Assembly: GCF_964204645.1 (NCBI RefSeq)
Contig: NC_134025.1
Coordinates: 11,721,001-11,785,000 of the forward strand
Source: Tubulanus polymorphus
Lineage: Eukaryota; Nemertea; Palaeonemertea; Tubulaniformes; Tubulanidae
DNA length: 64,000 bases
Reading direction: 5' to 3'
Shown: positions 53,400-63,114 of the stretch, piece by piece
Numbering within the stretch: position 1 is the stretch's first letter
How the letters are laid out: each line of letters starts with the position of its first letter
Position numbers and translations under genes: made by a program
The notes under the pieces: generated by a model
The model's input: the letters and a program-made list of their open reading frames with translations, nothing else
What the model was told of the DNA's origin: nothing
The model's database searches: none

Positions 53400-54430
53400 A
53401 AAATTATATAAAAAACTTATTCAACTTGATATGACATCGATGTAAAGGATTCTAACACACACAAGCAACGAATAAACATTTCACGGACATTAATTCAACG
53501 TCTCAGACTTTGTTCTTGATCCGGTATACCAGTACTTACATTATGCGATGATACCATGCATCATCACACTTTGTCAGGCCCTCACAAGTGCTAGTGTTAT
53601 GCCATATAAGGTATGATGTCGGGGCCTCGCCGAACTAGCGGCTGATGTGGGTGTCAGCTACTTCCTCATATCAGATTATAGATAAGAAGATAAATAAGAA
53701 GAGAGTAAATGGACCATGACTTGCAAGGGAAGAGAGTACATGGATAATGACTTACAAGGGAAGAGAGTGCATGGATCATGACTTGCAAGGGAAGAGAAGG
53801 CATGGATCGAGATGAAACTTTCAAACTTAGGCGATTAAGGGGGGGGGGGGTTGAAAACTAATTAAAGAAACATGGACCAATTAGCAAAAGATGAATCAAA
53901 TCCATTTCAGAATCAAAACCATAATAACAACATTTATATCATTGAAAATCAAACAACTGATGCCTGTTGGTGCCAATAAGAAGGCGTTTTTCTGAAAATA
54001 AGTCAATCCAAGACATCGTATCATGTTTGTAAGTTTGTTTTGTTGCTCATATTCTGTATTAATAATTCTGAAAATAGTGATTTACTGGTTGAGAGTTCTT
54101 AGATACCAATGAAGCCTCAGTTATGCATGTGAAACACTTATTTTATCTTATATTGGAGATTTTAATATGTTAAATATTTTGGGTCTTTTTATGGTCATCT
54201 TGCTAATGAGATGGGTTGGGGGAATTGGCTATATATACTGGGATTTTTGGACCGTTTGGGGTACCGCTAGAAATATTTAGATCGTTGAGATCAGTTCATG
54301 TAATAGAGAGAACGCTGTGAGATAAAAATAAAAATAACTCTGAAGACAGGAACTCTGTGTGGTGTGACTTGTTTTCTTCTCTGACGTTTTGTGGTATTTT
54401 CACTCACTCAAGCGAAATTCAAACATCCCG
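53400..54430. other. Possible LTR region; minisatellite block 2 inside
   Basis: Contains a second block of the 31-bp minisatellite (53,695-53,810). The far end (TTGGTGACAAATGGTGGAGA at about 54,431) resembles a primer-binding region after an LTR. No matching partner LTR is seen in the window, so I do not assign an element. Confidence 0.35.
53695..53810. repeat. ~31-bp minisatellite, block 2
   Basis: Four units of GTAAATGGACCATGACTTGC-type, the same family as 52,215-52,610, separated by the envelope-like relic. Confidence 0.88.
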
Positions 54431-54748
54431 TTGGTGACAAATGGTGGAGAATCTGGCGGGCATTTTACTTGAGTGAGATCGAACTATATATTAAATAGGC
54501 TTAAAAAAAACAACGGAAAGTCACTGGAACTTCACTGGAAATCGGAACTGGAACTCGAGAAAAACACACGGAAGACAATGGATTTTGGTAAATATTGAAC
54601 AATACTTGTTATTTAATTCTAATTTCGTCGTGTGCGTGGAACAATTTTCTGTGGATAGACCGGATATTTTTCCGTCTCCTCCGGTCTATCATACAATTAA
54701 TAGACATAATATTGAAGAACGCTAGAAAATACTTGATTATAATTGTGT

Positions 54749-55060
54749 ATGCCGGTCGAAACGAGGTCTGGAATGGACCGCGCTTTGGCAGATAGACTAG
54801 CTGAAATGACAGCCAAGATTGACGATAAGCCAATAGGCATGACTCGTTTACAACCGCCACAGTTTACCAGTATGGTAAATGAAGGCGCTATTATTTGGTG
54901 GCGGTGGTTCATCCAATATTCTACTTTTATGGGCTGGACCAACGAAAAGAAACTTAAGGCAGTGGGGCTGTTTTTAGATGGACTTGCTTCCGCTTGGTAT
55001 TGGACCGTGGTCAAAAGTCAAAAGACGCAACCGTTAAGACAACGGCAAATAGTATTAACA
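54749..55060 (+). pseudogene. Ty3/gypsy Gag capsid fragment
   Basis: Starts MPVETRSGMDRALADRLAEM, then LQPPQFTSMVNEGAIIWWRW, MGWTNEKKLKAVGLFLDG and ASAWYW. This is the Gag capsid start again, of a different lineage from B/E. It is cut off at about 55,060 where element D's LTR begins. The last ~13 residues of the open frame come from that LTR. Upstream, a sequence at 54,520-54,560 is shared with 53,310-53,355, which suggests that this and the envelope-like relic are parts of one older element. Confidence 0.65.
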
Positions 55061-55061
55061 G

Positions 55062-55468
55062 TCATGACAGTTAGGTTGCTGCTCTTTGCCAAAAGTTGAG
55101 TGGGAGGGACTCGGAATTTCAATAATGCCGACTCTTTCTATAAAAGGGGCCTGCAGTCTAGGGAGAGCAGACACTCGAGAGACATTCAATGGACACTCGA
55201 TAGACACGAGAAATTTGTTAGAGACTAATGCTCGTGAAAGTTGCTGACAGGAGCATAAGAAACTAGAGCTAGGGACCTGGATTGTGGTTGTTGGCTGAAC
55301 ATTAAACTATTTAAGGTAAATAAGCTTCGTTTATATTATTATCATTAATCAGGATTCCGGCAATTCTAGTTTTTACTTGGCTTTGTGCACGGACACGTTT
55401 TCTCGCCAGGGTCCGATCTCTACGTTTAACAATTAACGATTAAGGAGAGGATTGTGACCGGTGTATCA
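55062..55468 (+). repeat. Element D LTR, 3' part
   Basis: GTCATGACAGTTAGGTTGCT to GGTGTATCA, homologous to the last ~400 bp of element B and C LTRs. TATAAAAGGGG at 55,139 is an intact core promoter, followed by AGTCTAGGGAGAGCAG. The 5' part of the LTR is missing. Confidence 0.85.
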
Positions 55469-55469
55469 T

Positions 55470-55484
55470 TGGTGCCGAAACCCG
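55470..55484 (+). promoter_or_regulatory. Element D primer-binding site (tRNA-Phe)
   Basis: TGGTGCCGAAACCCG, two bases after the LTR end. 15 nt complementary to the tRNA-Phe 3' end. Confidence 0.88.
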
Positions 55485-55540
55485 TACTGTTTATCAGTTG
55501 CCGGAAATTTTTTTTGCATTGATCAATCATTGTTGTTCGA

Positions 55541-55633
55541 ATGGTACATATTTTTGTATGTTCTCATTGTGGTGCGAAGAACGTGTTCTCTAAGAAGCGG
55601 CGCACCACAACCGACTCGACACGCGGAAAGTAA
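55541..55633 (+). CDS. Leader ORF with CxHCG knuckle (element D)
   Basis: 30 codons: MVHIFVCSHCGAKNVFSKKR, a short Arg/Thr tail, and TAA. It matches the element B leader ORF residue for residue over the first 20 positions apart from conservative changes. The TAA is directly followed in the same frame by the long LWDSNP repeat frame (55,634-56,071), so a single stop codon separates two parts that are joined in element B. Confidence 0.55.
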   Translation: MVHIFVCSHCGAKNVFSKKRRTTTDSTRGK

Positions 55634-56071
55634 TTGTGGGAGTCGAACCCACCTAGTATACAACCATTTGAAATTCCGGCGGAGTTTCCGGAACCATTGT
55701 GGGATTCGAACCCGCTGCCCACTCCGGTCATCCCTGTTGTTGAGACATTGCGGGATTTGAACTCGCGCTGTACGCGACCATTCGAAATTTCGGAAGAGCA
55801 TAGGGAGCCATTGAGGGATTCGAACCCGCTGCCGACTTTGGCCGTCTTTGCTGAGCCTTTGCAGGATTCTAACCCAACTGCTACACAGCACGAGGCCTCA
55901 GTTTCGATCACATCAAGGGATTCGAACCCCCTAGAACGCCGGCAAAGGGTAAAGCCGGTGAGAGTGCCGGAAAAACTCGACCCATTTTGGGCACATTTCT
56001 TTCGCGATTTTGCCAACCCGGCCGAGTTGTTCTTCGGTGACGCAGGCGGCAACTTTCTTTGTCCAGCCTAG
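55634..56071 (+). CDS. Leader repeat ORF, element D
   Basis: 145 codons, no ATG at its start. Six copies of a (L/S)(W/R/Q)(E/D)SNP-type motif are encoded by the T-arm units, with PFEIPAEFPEP and PFEISEEHREP between some. The end, KLDPFWAHFFRDFANPAELF, then FGDAGGNFLCPA and stop, recurs in element A (FWAHLFRDFANPAELYFGD). The conserved C-terminus is hard to explain unless the frame was once translated. Function unknown. Confidence 0.5.
   Translation: MWESNPPSIQPFEIPAEFPEPLWDSNPLPTPVIPVVETLRDLNSRCTRPFEISEEHREPLRDSNPLPTLAVFAEPLQDSNPTATQHEASVSITSRDSNPLERRQRVKPVRVPEKLDPFWAHFFRDFANPAELFFGDAGGNFLCPA
55636..55931 (-). repeat. Antisense tRNA T-arm array, element D
   Basis: Six units at 55,636, 55,699, 55,750, 55,813, 55,861 and 55,915 (steps 63, 51, 63, 48, 54, all multiples of three). 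Stems vary: GTGGG/CCCAC, GTGGG/CCCGC, GCGGG/CTCGC, GAGGG/CCCGC, GCAGG/CCCAA, CAAGGG/CCCCCT. The seven-base loop stays ATTCGAA or one change away. CCATTG precedes several units. Confidence 0.87.
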
Positions 56072-56129
56072 ACCGGGGAACTACCGTTAGTTGATATCAT
56101 CGCGATTGTCTGTTTTTTGTTGTTGATGC

Positions 56130-56435
56130 ATGTTAGTTGGGTTGAAGTGTGGTCACTGCGGGGCAACGGTTTTTAAAATGCGCACGCTTGCCCCAGTTCA
56201 CGAGTCTAGTCGGGAGGTACCGGCTCGCATATTAAGGGAGCCACTGTGGGATTCGAACCCACTCGGCACCAAGCGTACTACCACCGACGGAATTGTTGAA
56301 CAGCCGCCGAGGGATTCAAACCCTCCACCCAGCAGGTTGCTTTATAAGGCTACCCGGCATCGGGGGGGGGGGGATTTTAGTTTATGCGCTATCCCTGATC
56401 ACGACGTATTGTTAGCCGACAGGTCACATGTTTAG
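56130..56435 (+). CDS. Leader ORF CGHCG + DSNP repeats (element D)
   Basis: 101 codons, fully open from an ATG: MLVGLKCGHCGATVFKMRTL, then PLWDSNPLGTKRTTTDGIVE, PPRDSNPPPSRL and DFSLCAIPDHDVLLADRSHV. It aligns end to end with the element A leader ORF (50,553-50,179). The CGHCG pair with a basic tail suggests metal binding if a partner supplies the other ligands. Two T-arm units (56,246 and 56,309) lie within it, 63 nt apart. The best-preserved copy in the window. Confidence 0.6.
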   Translation: MLVGLKCGHCGATVFKMRTLAPVHESSREVPARILREPLWDSNPLGTKRTTTDGIVEQPPRDSNPPPSRLLYKATRHRGGGDFSLCAIPDHDVLLADRSHV

Positions 56436-56900
56436 GGTTACTTCGAGTGATCTGGAATTTTACAGTGTTATTTTGTAATAACGTTTTGCATACTACGTAT
56501 TTCTTTTGATATTCATCTATCGCGTGTTAATGAGGGGCCGATACCAGTTCGGTGTACGAATAACGTCAGAGCGCTGGCTATTCAGGTGCCCGAATTCGGG
56601 TGAAGGAAATCACGGCGATGTAGTCATGAGAAGAATTCGTGGAAATGAGCAATTATGAAATAAACTTATGAAACACTCGCTGACCCTTCGTCTGATAAAT
56701 CAATTATAAGGAGTAATTAAAGAGTAATATTAAAGAGTAATATTAAAGAGTTTTATTATTCTAATTAATAAAAGTTTGTGTCTTTAAATTTGAATGTACT
56801 AATTATGATAAAGAATATAAATAAGAAAGATGATATTTTGGCTTACATTGTATATTACTATTTAGACAAAATTAAATACCGTTCATTATGGGAATTGTGA
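56436..56900 (+). other. Element D leader remainder / junction to element E
   Basis: TTAATG..GGGGCCGAT..CGGT and ACGTC words match element A's leader near 50,050-50,100, so D extends to about 56,620. No gag of D follows. AGAGTAATATTAA is tandemly repeated near 56,700-56,745. Confidence 0.4.
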
Positions 56901-57501
56901 TCATTGGATAAGTTAAATAAATGAGTTCGAGGGTTGGAAAAATAATATGTAATCTCTTCGGTGGGGTTGAGAAGGAGATCAGACGGGCAGGTATCATGAC
57001 GTCGAGGGTCGAGTTTAAGTTAGCGGCGAATGAAAAGTCTAAGAATCAGGACCCCAGCTCTGCGTCGTGGTGCTGCGTTGGTTGCTCGTTCTCTTTTACG
57101 GCTGGCCGCAAGCAGGGTTCCGGATTTTTCTTGGGTGTGGACTCAGCCGTATAAGAGAGGCAGCACTGCGAGAGAGATCAGACTATTTTAGAGAGCATTT
57201 TCAGAGGAAGCATTAGAAGACTATAGAACAGATAACTTTCGGCTATCCGGTATAATTGTATCTTCTTGGGTGTGGGATTTACAACAAAATTCAAAATTAA
57301 AAGGTAGGGAATTTTATAAATTGTTGAGATTGAAGTTAAGTTTAAATTGTTAGAATAAAAGTTGAGTATCATCATATTTAAATCCGGAGTTCCTTTTTAT
57401 TCCTTGGTTTTCAGGTTTCTGTGTTCGTGGTCGACTTTCTCGCTGGGGACTGGAGTTTGTAATAGAGGAAAAAGACAATAGAGAAAGGGACCGCGGAACA
57501 T
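56900..57501 (+). repeat. Element E LTR (5' limit uncertain)
   Basis: The region ending GGACCGCGGAACA just before the primer-binding site has LTR structure: TATAAGAG at 57,150 and AGCACTGCGAGAGAGATCAG after it, paralleling the TATAAAAGGG...GAGAGCAG of B, C and D. The partner LTR is absent from the window. Confidence 0.6.
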
Positions 57502-57503
57502 AT

Positions 57504-57521
57504 TGGTGCCGAAACCCGGGA
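57504..57521 (+). promoter_or_regulatory. Element E primer-binding site (tRNA-Phe, 18 nt)
   Basis: TGGTGCCGAAACCCGGGA is a full 18-nt complement of the 3' end of animal tRNA-Phe(GAA) including CCA. This identifies the primer for the whole family. Confidence 0.93.
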
Positions 57522-57705
57522 ACTCTGGAATAATATATAATAAATTAACTACTTCAAATTCCAATTTGAATAACACAAAAAATTCTGAATTTCGACAATA
57601 ATATATATATAGATTTCTGAATTATGGATGAAGAGATCATAGAGAAACCTATGATTTTCTGTTAGAAGTATTTACAGATGGCCTATAGGGTCTCTGTTGG
57701 GCGGA

Positions 57706-57721
57706 GCAGGATGCGAACGCA
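57706..57721. repeat. Lone T-arm-like hairpin in element E leader
   Basis: GGATGCGAACGCATCC, a perfect 5-bp stem with a six-base loop and TTCG core on minus. Weaker match to tRNA (loop too short). Confidence 0.4.
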
Positions 57722-57917
57722 TCCGGTGACGATGATTCATTTTTACTTATTGTAAATGCTAATGGGCCAAAATTAAGGCACCTTCGAAATTGCCTTTTAG
57801 AAACCACAGAAGTGCTGGGTAAAGGGCACAAGGACCCCTCATGGGCGGAAAGCTCTAGGTTTTTGGCGATGATCTTTCAATAGATTTCACACATTGGCAT
57901 TAGTCATAAGAATATTA

Positions 57918-57920
57918 GGG

Positions 57921-57951
<31 letters not shown>

Positions 57952-57985
57952 TTATAATATCGGTAATAATAATAATAATATTAAC
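57918..57985. repeat. (AAT)n microsatellite
   Basis: AAT-rich runs in the element E leader, just upstream of gag. Confidence 0.85.
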
Positions 57986-58015
57986 ATTAGAAATTGTGAA
58001 CGAAATTTTTTTATA

Positions 58016-59220
58016 ATGACGACTCGAAGTCGGGCCCAATGGAATCCAGGTACGGCTGCTGATTATTCGGTCAGCAATGACACAGTCATGCGGGCGCTGA
58101 CCGGGCTTCAAGAGCAGATGGGCTCAGCAGCAGCATTTGTCAATTATAGCCTGCTTTCAAAATTCACGGGGCGAGATAAGCAAAATGTAGATGAATGGTT
58201 TAGGGGATTTGATAGGCTCGCCAACCTCAGAGGCTTGACCACTGAGGACAAAAAGAAACAGATATTCTGGTTTCTGTCCGGACCAGCTTTGGTCCTTTTT
58301 AACGATTTTAATGCATATCGACCAAGAGATTGATGCAGCTGGCGAACGTATAATGACCCCATGGGATAACATCGTGGCGGCTTTTATCAAACAATTAAGC
58401 CCCACGTCGTGGGCTTTTAGTCAGAGAATCTGCCCTGACAACTATGAAACAGGGAGAGGGGCAACCGATTGACCAGTTCGCCGAGGACATCGATCGGATG
58501 GCCTCTGGCTTATAGTTTTCAGATCATCAAAAGAAAATGTTGTTGATAAACAACTAAAAGCCAGAAATTTCCGTTTATCTGGTCTCCCAGCGGCCCGCTT
58601 CTTTTAGAGATGCCTGGGAGGCCGGTAGGATGGCGGAACACATAGAGAAAAAGAAGAAAACTGCCCCCACGGTTAATCAGCTTGAGGCAAGCCCGAATAA
58701 GGAGGTACGAGAAGTCACGGCTGAATTGCGTGACAAGTTCAAACAACTCATGTCAACTCAGAATAGGGATTCGAACCCTAGACATCATGACCAGCATGAG
58801 AGGGGAGTATCTCCAGATGAAAGGCAATCTCTACAGAGATCAAGTGGAGGGAGCGTGATTTGTTACCGCTGCCACGCCCCGGGACATTACGCCCGTAACT
58901 GCCCTACCTGGCAAGTGGACCAAGGATATCAGAGGCGTCCAGATGACAGAAATGTTAATAATTCTAGCCCGGCAAACACTAGACGATATAACAATAGAAG
59001 ATTTAGCAATCAACGCTCAATTTTGAATAGGCCAAATCAGGGAAATGCCATGGGACCTCATCATGGTATACCACTTAATATTCTTATTGACACCGGCGCG
59101 GAAATATCAGTTTTAAATAGTGGTTGTTTACATAGGAATTCGCAGATTCAGTCAGGTGAAACGCGAGAAGGACTATCCCATTCTGCTCGTGGGGTAGATG
59201 GTAGTAAGTTTGGAGGAGTA
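58016..59220 (+). pseudogene. Element E Gag and protease start
   Basis: Begins MTTRSRAQWNPGTAADYSVS at 58,016. The capsid matches element B (SKFTGRDKQNVDEWFRGFDR, KKKQIFWFLSGPALVLFND). Frameshifts near 58,310 and 58,420 and stops near 58,514 and 58,557 break it. It is open again from 58,630: AEHIEKKKK, the zinc knuckle CYRCHAPGHYARNC (~58,862), then the protease start GIPLNILIDTGAEISVLNS (D-T-G). Between capsid and knuckle it has NRDSNPRHH, encoded by a T-arm-like sequence that element B lacks there. Confidence 0.88.
58768..58787 (-). repeat. T-arm-like hairpin within element E gag
   Basis: ATAGGGATTCGAACCCTA: a 5-bp stem TAGGG/CCCTA, loop ATTCGAA, with B box GGTTCGAATCC on minus. It reads RDSNP in the gag frame. 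Confidence 0.7.
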
Positions 59221-59222
59221 AC

Positions 59223-60080
59223 TTGCGAGGATTAGCAGACATAAAATTCCAGCTGGGTAATCTAGATCTCACCCATTCTATGTATATTGTCGATGACGTG
59301 AGCTCCGATGTTATTCTCGGAGCAGACTTCCTAGAACAGCAACATGCTGTTATTGATTACAGCAAGAAAGCTTTCCTGCTGCCAGGTGCCAACACCATCC
59401 ATTTTAGTAGCTATACAGTCAAATTAGGAAAACCCTCGACAGTTAAAGTGACCGAAATGACAATTGTCCCACCTTTGTGTGAAGTTATTGTGAAAGGGAA
59501 CTGTTCGTCGGACAAACCTCCAGCGCCGTTTGCTGTATTTGAGCCATCTAACCATCTACGCACTCAGGATTTGTTAGGTGCTAGGTCAGTAGTTGATGTC
59601 ACTTCAACAGGGATTCCCATTAGCGTCATGAAATCAAGGGGGATTTTGGCCAGCTTCCAAGGCCACCGGAGGTCAATTTTACTCGGGTTAACGAGCCGCA
59701 GACATCAGCTGACATACGACTACCGGAGACGATCTAGTCGAGTCAGACCTGACGCTGTCACAACGAACGAAACTTTGTAAGTTACTCCACTCATACAAGG
59801 ATGTTTTTGCTAGGTCCCCAGATGAATTGGGTAAGATGGTCTTTGTCAAACACGTTATAGACACCGGAGATGCACCCCCTATTCTGAAGAGGCCATATAG
59901 GGCAACCCCTCGTATGCAGGAAGTCATCGACACTCATGTCAAACAATGTTGGACAACGGAATTGTTCAATATAGTACGAGCCCTTGGGCTGCTCCAGTGG
60001 CTGTCCAGAAAAAGAGCCCAGACTGCGAGGTCAAGTGGCGATTTTGTGTAGATTATATAGGACTCAAAGAAATGTTTCCG
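59223..60080 (+). pseudogene. Element E protease end and RT start
   Basis: The protease continues in a new frame: DIKFQLGNLDLTHSMYIVDD, VILGADFLEQQHAVIDYSKK. Then a frame change near 59,780 leads into the start of a Ty3-type RT: LKRPYRATPRMQEVIDTHVK, MLDNGIVQYSTSPWAAPVAV and WRFCVDYIGLKE across two frames. RPYR...I..HV..ML..GI...S.SPWA.PV...KK....RFCVDY is the canonical RT entry. The homology stops before the catalytic Asp residues. Confidence 0.88.
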
Positions 60081-60099
60081 AGGGGTTGTAAAGACGGCC

Positions 60100-60394
60100 A
60101 ACCATGTAGTATTAGGAAAATAATTATATTCATTCCATAATTTATGTGTAAAAGCAGCTATATAGCAGAGCCAATTCGAGCCAATTCATATAAGGAGGGG
60201 CCCGAAACAGAGAGACAGAGAGCGAGGGAGACAGAGAGACACACCGGAACTGGAGAACAGCCCTGGGAACAGAATAGAAATGAAAGCTATACTATTCACT
60301 GGAGAAGATTTCTTTTAACGTTTCATTTTACTATCACCGGTGGAGAACAACCGGGCAACGTCACAGACAAGTAACTAGTGCGACATCGGAACAA
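60100..60394 (+). other. Junction and leader of element F
   Basis: Purine-rich GAGACAGAGAGCGAGGGAGA near 60,213. No LTR pair or primer-binding site identified. Confidence 0.4.
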
Positions 60395-61320
60395 GTGAGT
60401 TTTAGTTTTCAAACGGAATTTGACAGAATGAATGTGCCAATTTTAACGTTGTCAGGGTCTGTAGAAAAGAGCGATAATGGTGGACAGGCATTAGCACCTG
60501 GTCTACCCGATTTGCAGTTGCAGCTAATGCAGCTGCAGGCGCAAATTGCATCGCTTGTTTCAGACACGTTTGACAAGCTACCGTTCAAACTGGATGACAC
60601 ATTTTCGGGTAACTCAGACGAAGACGTAAATAGTTTTCTTAGGGATTTCGAAGCTAGAGTCAATTTTGGGGGATGGAAAAAGTCGATGGCTGTAGTGGCT
60701 TTTCCGATGTGCTTAAGCGGAAGAGCTAAAAATTATTTTTATGAGTTAAAAGATCAAAGTAAGGACGAACAAGGAAGTGCCACAGATGTTAATTTAGAAA
60801 ATTTTTATAAATTGTTTAAAGAGAAGTTCGGTGGTAAAGACATGTAATGGGTTTTACAATCGGAATTTTATTCAATTGAAATGAAGGAAGGAGAATCATT
60901 AGATTCTTACATATCTCGAGTGGTTGGGGTGGCTACTAGGCTACGCAAAAGGGGCGATGATATTTTGCAACCCTTTATTCACGGGTTACTACCGAATACT
61001 AAGGCATTTGTGCTGGGAAAGTGCCCAACTTCGTTAGACCAGGCGATAAATTATGCGTGTCTGGCGGTGGAGTTCGATCAACTAGTACCAGCAAAAAGCC
61101 CAGGTGAGGTCTTTTAACCTCGACTACTCGCGGCAGGTTGCGTTGAACAGGAGGTTAAAGGATTCAACGAAAAATTAAGCCAGCTGTTATCACTACAGAG
61201 AAATAACGATGGTGGCGACCAGCGGAGACCGATAAGGTAATCCGATGGTCATCCCTATTGTGGAAACTGTAAAACTACTGGCCATACTACAGCTATGTGT
61301 AGGCGAAACTGCCACGTCGC
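60395..61320 (+). pseudogene. Element F Gag, with three in-frame TAA codons
   Basis: A Ty3/gypsy-type Gag distinct from A-E. The capsid has DKLPFKLDDTFSGNSDEDVN, FLRDFEARVNFGGWKKSMAV, FPMCLSGRAKNYFYELKD and, after the first stop, MKEGESLDSYISRVVGVATR, FIHGLLPNTKAFVLGKCP. The zinc knuckle CGNCKTTGHTTAMC (C-x2-C-x4-H-x4-C) comes near 61,262. All pieces are in one frame, interrupted only by TAA near 60,845, 61,115 and 61,239. No frameshift is needed over 900 bp. Nothing of protease or RT follows. Confidence 0.82.
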
Positions 61321-62502
61321 GCGAGCGCCAACTATGTTAAATTCCCTTTTATGATAACAGCAACTGTTTAAATTTATTAATTCAGTAATTATAGTCCGTC
61401 CCTGGTAGCAACTGCAACTAATGTGAAAACCACATGCTGATTTGATATTAAAACAATGATTTATGGAACTGGCGACCCCAAACTGAATGGTTTTCAAAGC
61501 TGAATTAGTTTGGTTCGAACTGAGTTTATTGCCGATACCAGGAACTATGAATTTGCTCCAAACCTATAGCTGCTGTTACACATAAATTATGGAATGAATA
61601 TAATTATTTTCCTAATAGTAGATAAATGTTCGTATAGGTGGGGGGGAAGTTTATAATACTGTATAAATCACGTCATATTCGGCAGTTCTTGCAGGAATCG
61701 ACTAATGAGAGTTTTAATAATATGATATATAGCCCATGTATTATGTATATTATATATTGTCTTCATTTCACCTCCTCATACATTTCATTTAGAGAGTTGA
61801 ACCGCCGGTCAGTTTACTATATCGGGTAATGAAATACGATCCCGACGGTAATATTCTCTACTCCCATCATTTTAGAATATAGTAGTACCCCTCCCTCGAT
61901 CATCGCCTCCACACTCATCCGGACCAGTCGGTAATAGATGCACAATACATATATCCAAATTCACGATTGGTTATTTCTATATTTCACGGACAATCATGTT
62001 ACGGACAACACATCTGAGGTAATTACCCAAATATCAAATACGTGTTTTTCCTTCTTTTTTTCCCTCTTTCAGACACTTTCACAGGAAAACTAATCAGTGT
62101 AAGTATAAAGTTTCATTATTCTACCACAGGGGGGGGGGGTTTCAGGTTTAAATACGAACAGTTCTATTGCTTTTAGGTACATGTAAGCCAAACATATAAA
62201 CGTTATCGTAGTTCAATAATTCTTCGTGGGAGGAGAAATTTATTTGAATGAAGTAATCATTGCGGTTTGAATTACGTTATTACACGTAAAATTTGTGGGG
62301 AGCTAACATATCACGTATCTAGGAATATATCAATCGTTGTCCATCTGAGAAGAAACATTCGCTACTGGTGTTCACGCGATGGGAAAAAACAACTATTCAA
62401 TCATTTACGTGTAGAACTCGAAGACTTTTAAATACCACCATTGGAAAAACTCTATTTTTCAGAGATTAATGTCATTAATATTCAATCGATATTAACGCTA
62501 CG
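61321..62502. other. Intergenic, nothing recognised
   Basis: AT-rich, with short poly-G near 61,641 and 62,130. No coding or repeat assignment. Confidence 0.35.
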
Positions 62503-62841
62503 GTGTACAGATATATCCGAGAAGCGTCCTTAGTTAAACATTATCTCCAAACAAAAACTGTTAGATTTGCGCTCACAGAAATACCGACATTCATAGAAAC
62601 TATCGAGAGCAATAATTATTTCTCGCTCAAATTCAATAAATCGTCTACAGCATTAATATCGAAAGAAAAGATTTGTCTTGTGAGTGATTCATTCGTTAGA
62701 CAGATTGTCTTCTTGCGTAAAGTATCTCAAAATTCTGAATACGCTAATAGATCTGGAAGAAACGTTATGAAAATGGATTCGGATACACTCGTCCGGCTCG
62801 TCGAAAAATTGTCAAAAAACAATTTATCGACGAGAAAGTAA
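62503..62841 (+). CDS. Unrecognised ORF, possibly start of the right-edge coding region
   Basis: 112 codons. RYIREASLVKHYLQTKTVRF, IPTFIETIESNNYFSLKFNK, KICLVSDSFVRQIVFLRKVS and SDTLVRLVEKLSKNN have the character of a folded, charged protein. It is followed in neighbouring frames by SIMKNYIDKNIERKE. There is no ATG before the first codons that I can call a sure start. Same strand and order as the 63.1-64 kb frames, so it may belong to one gene or element. Family unknown. Confidence 0.4.
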   Translation: MYRYIREASLVKHYLQTKTVRFALTEIPTFIETIESNNYFSLKFNKSSTALISKEKICLVSDSFVRQIVFLRKVSQNSEYANRSGRNVMKMDSDTLVRLVEKLSKNNLSTRK

Positions 62842-63114
62842 CTAGCATTATGAAAAACTATATAGATAAAAACATAGAAAGAAAAGAGACACTTTGAACT
62901 CTTTTTTCGAAACGCTCACAAATTTGGGGAGCGTAGACTTGTCAATTTACCACTTGGGCGAGAAAAGCGCGATAACAGAAAAAAATATGAAATATTTGGA
63001 AATAATATAAGACGACGATACTGATTTAGTGATACGTCAGCTCGAGGGTAAACCAACGGAGTAGCAACAAGAAACAATCACACAGTCAATCGGCTTCAGT
63101 AGAAAGAAAATGCG

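Larger units (their letters stand above)
57504..60080 (+). mobile_element. Ty3/gypsy element E internal region, truncated in RT
   Basis: Primer-binding site, leader, gag, protease and the first ~100 codons of RT, then loss of homology at about 60,080. Related to B but diverged. Gag and protease are broken by several frameshifts and stops. Confidence 0.88.
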
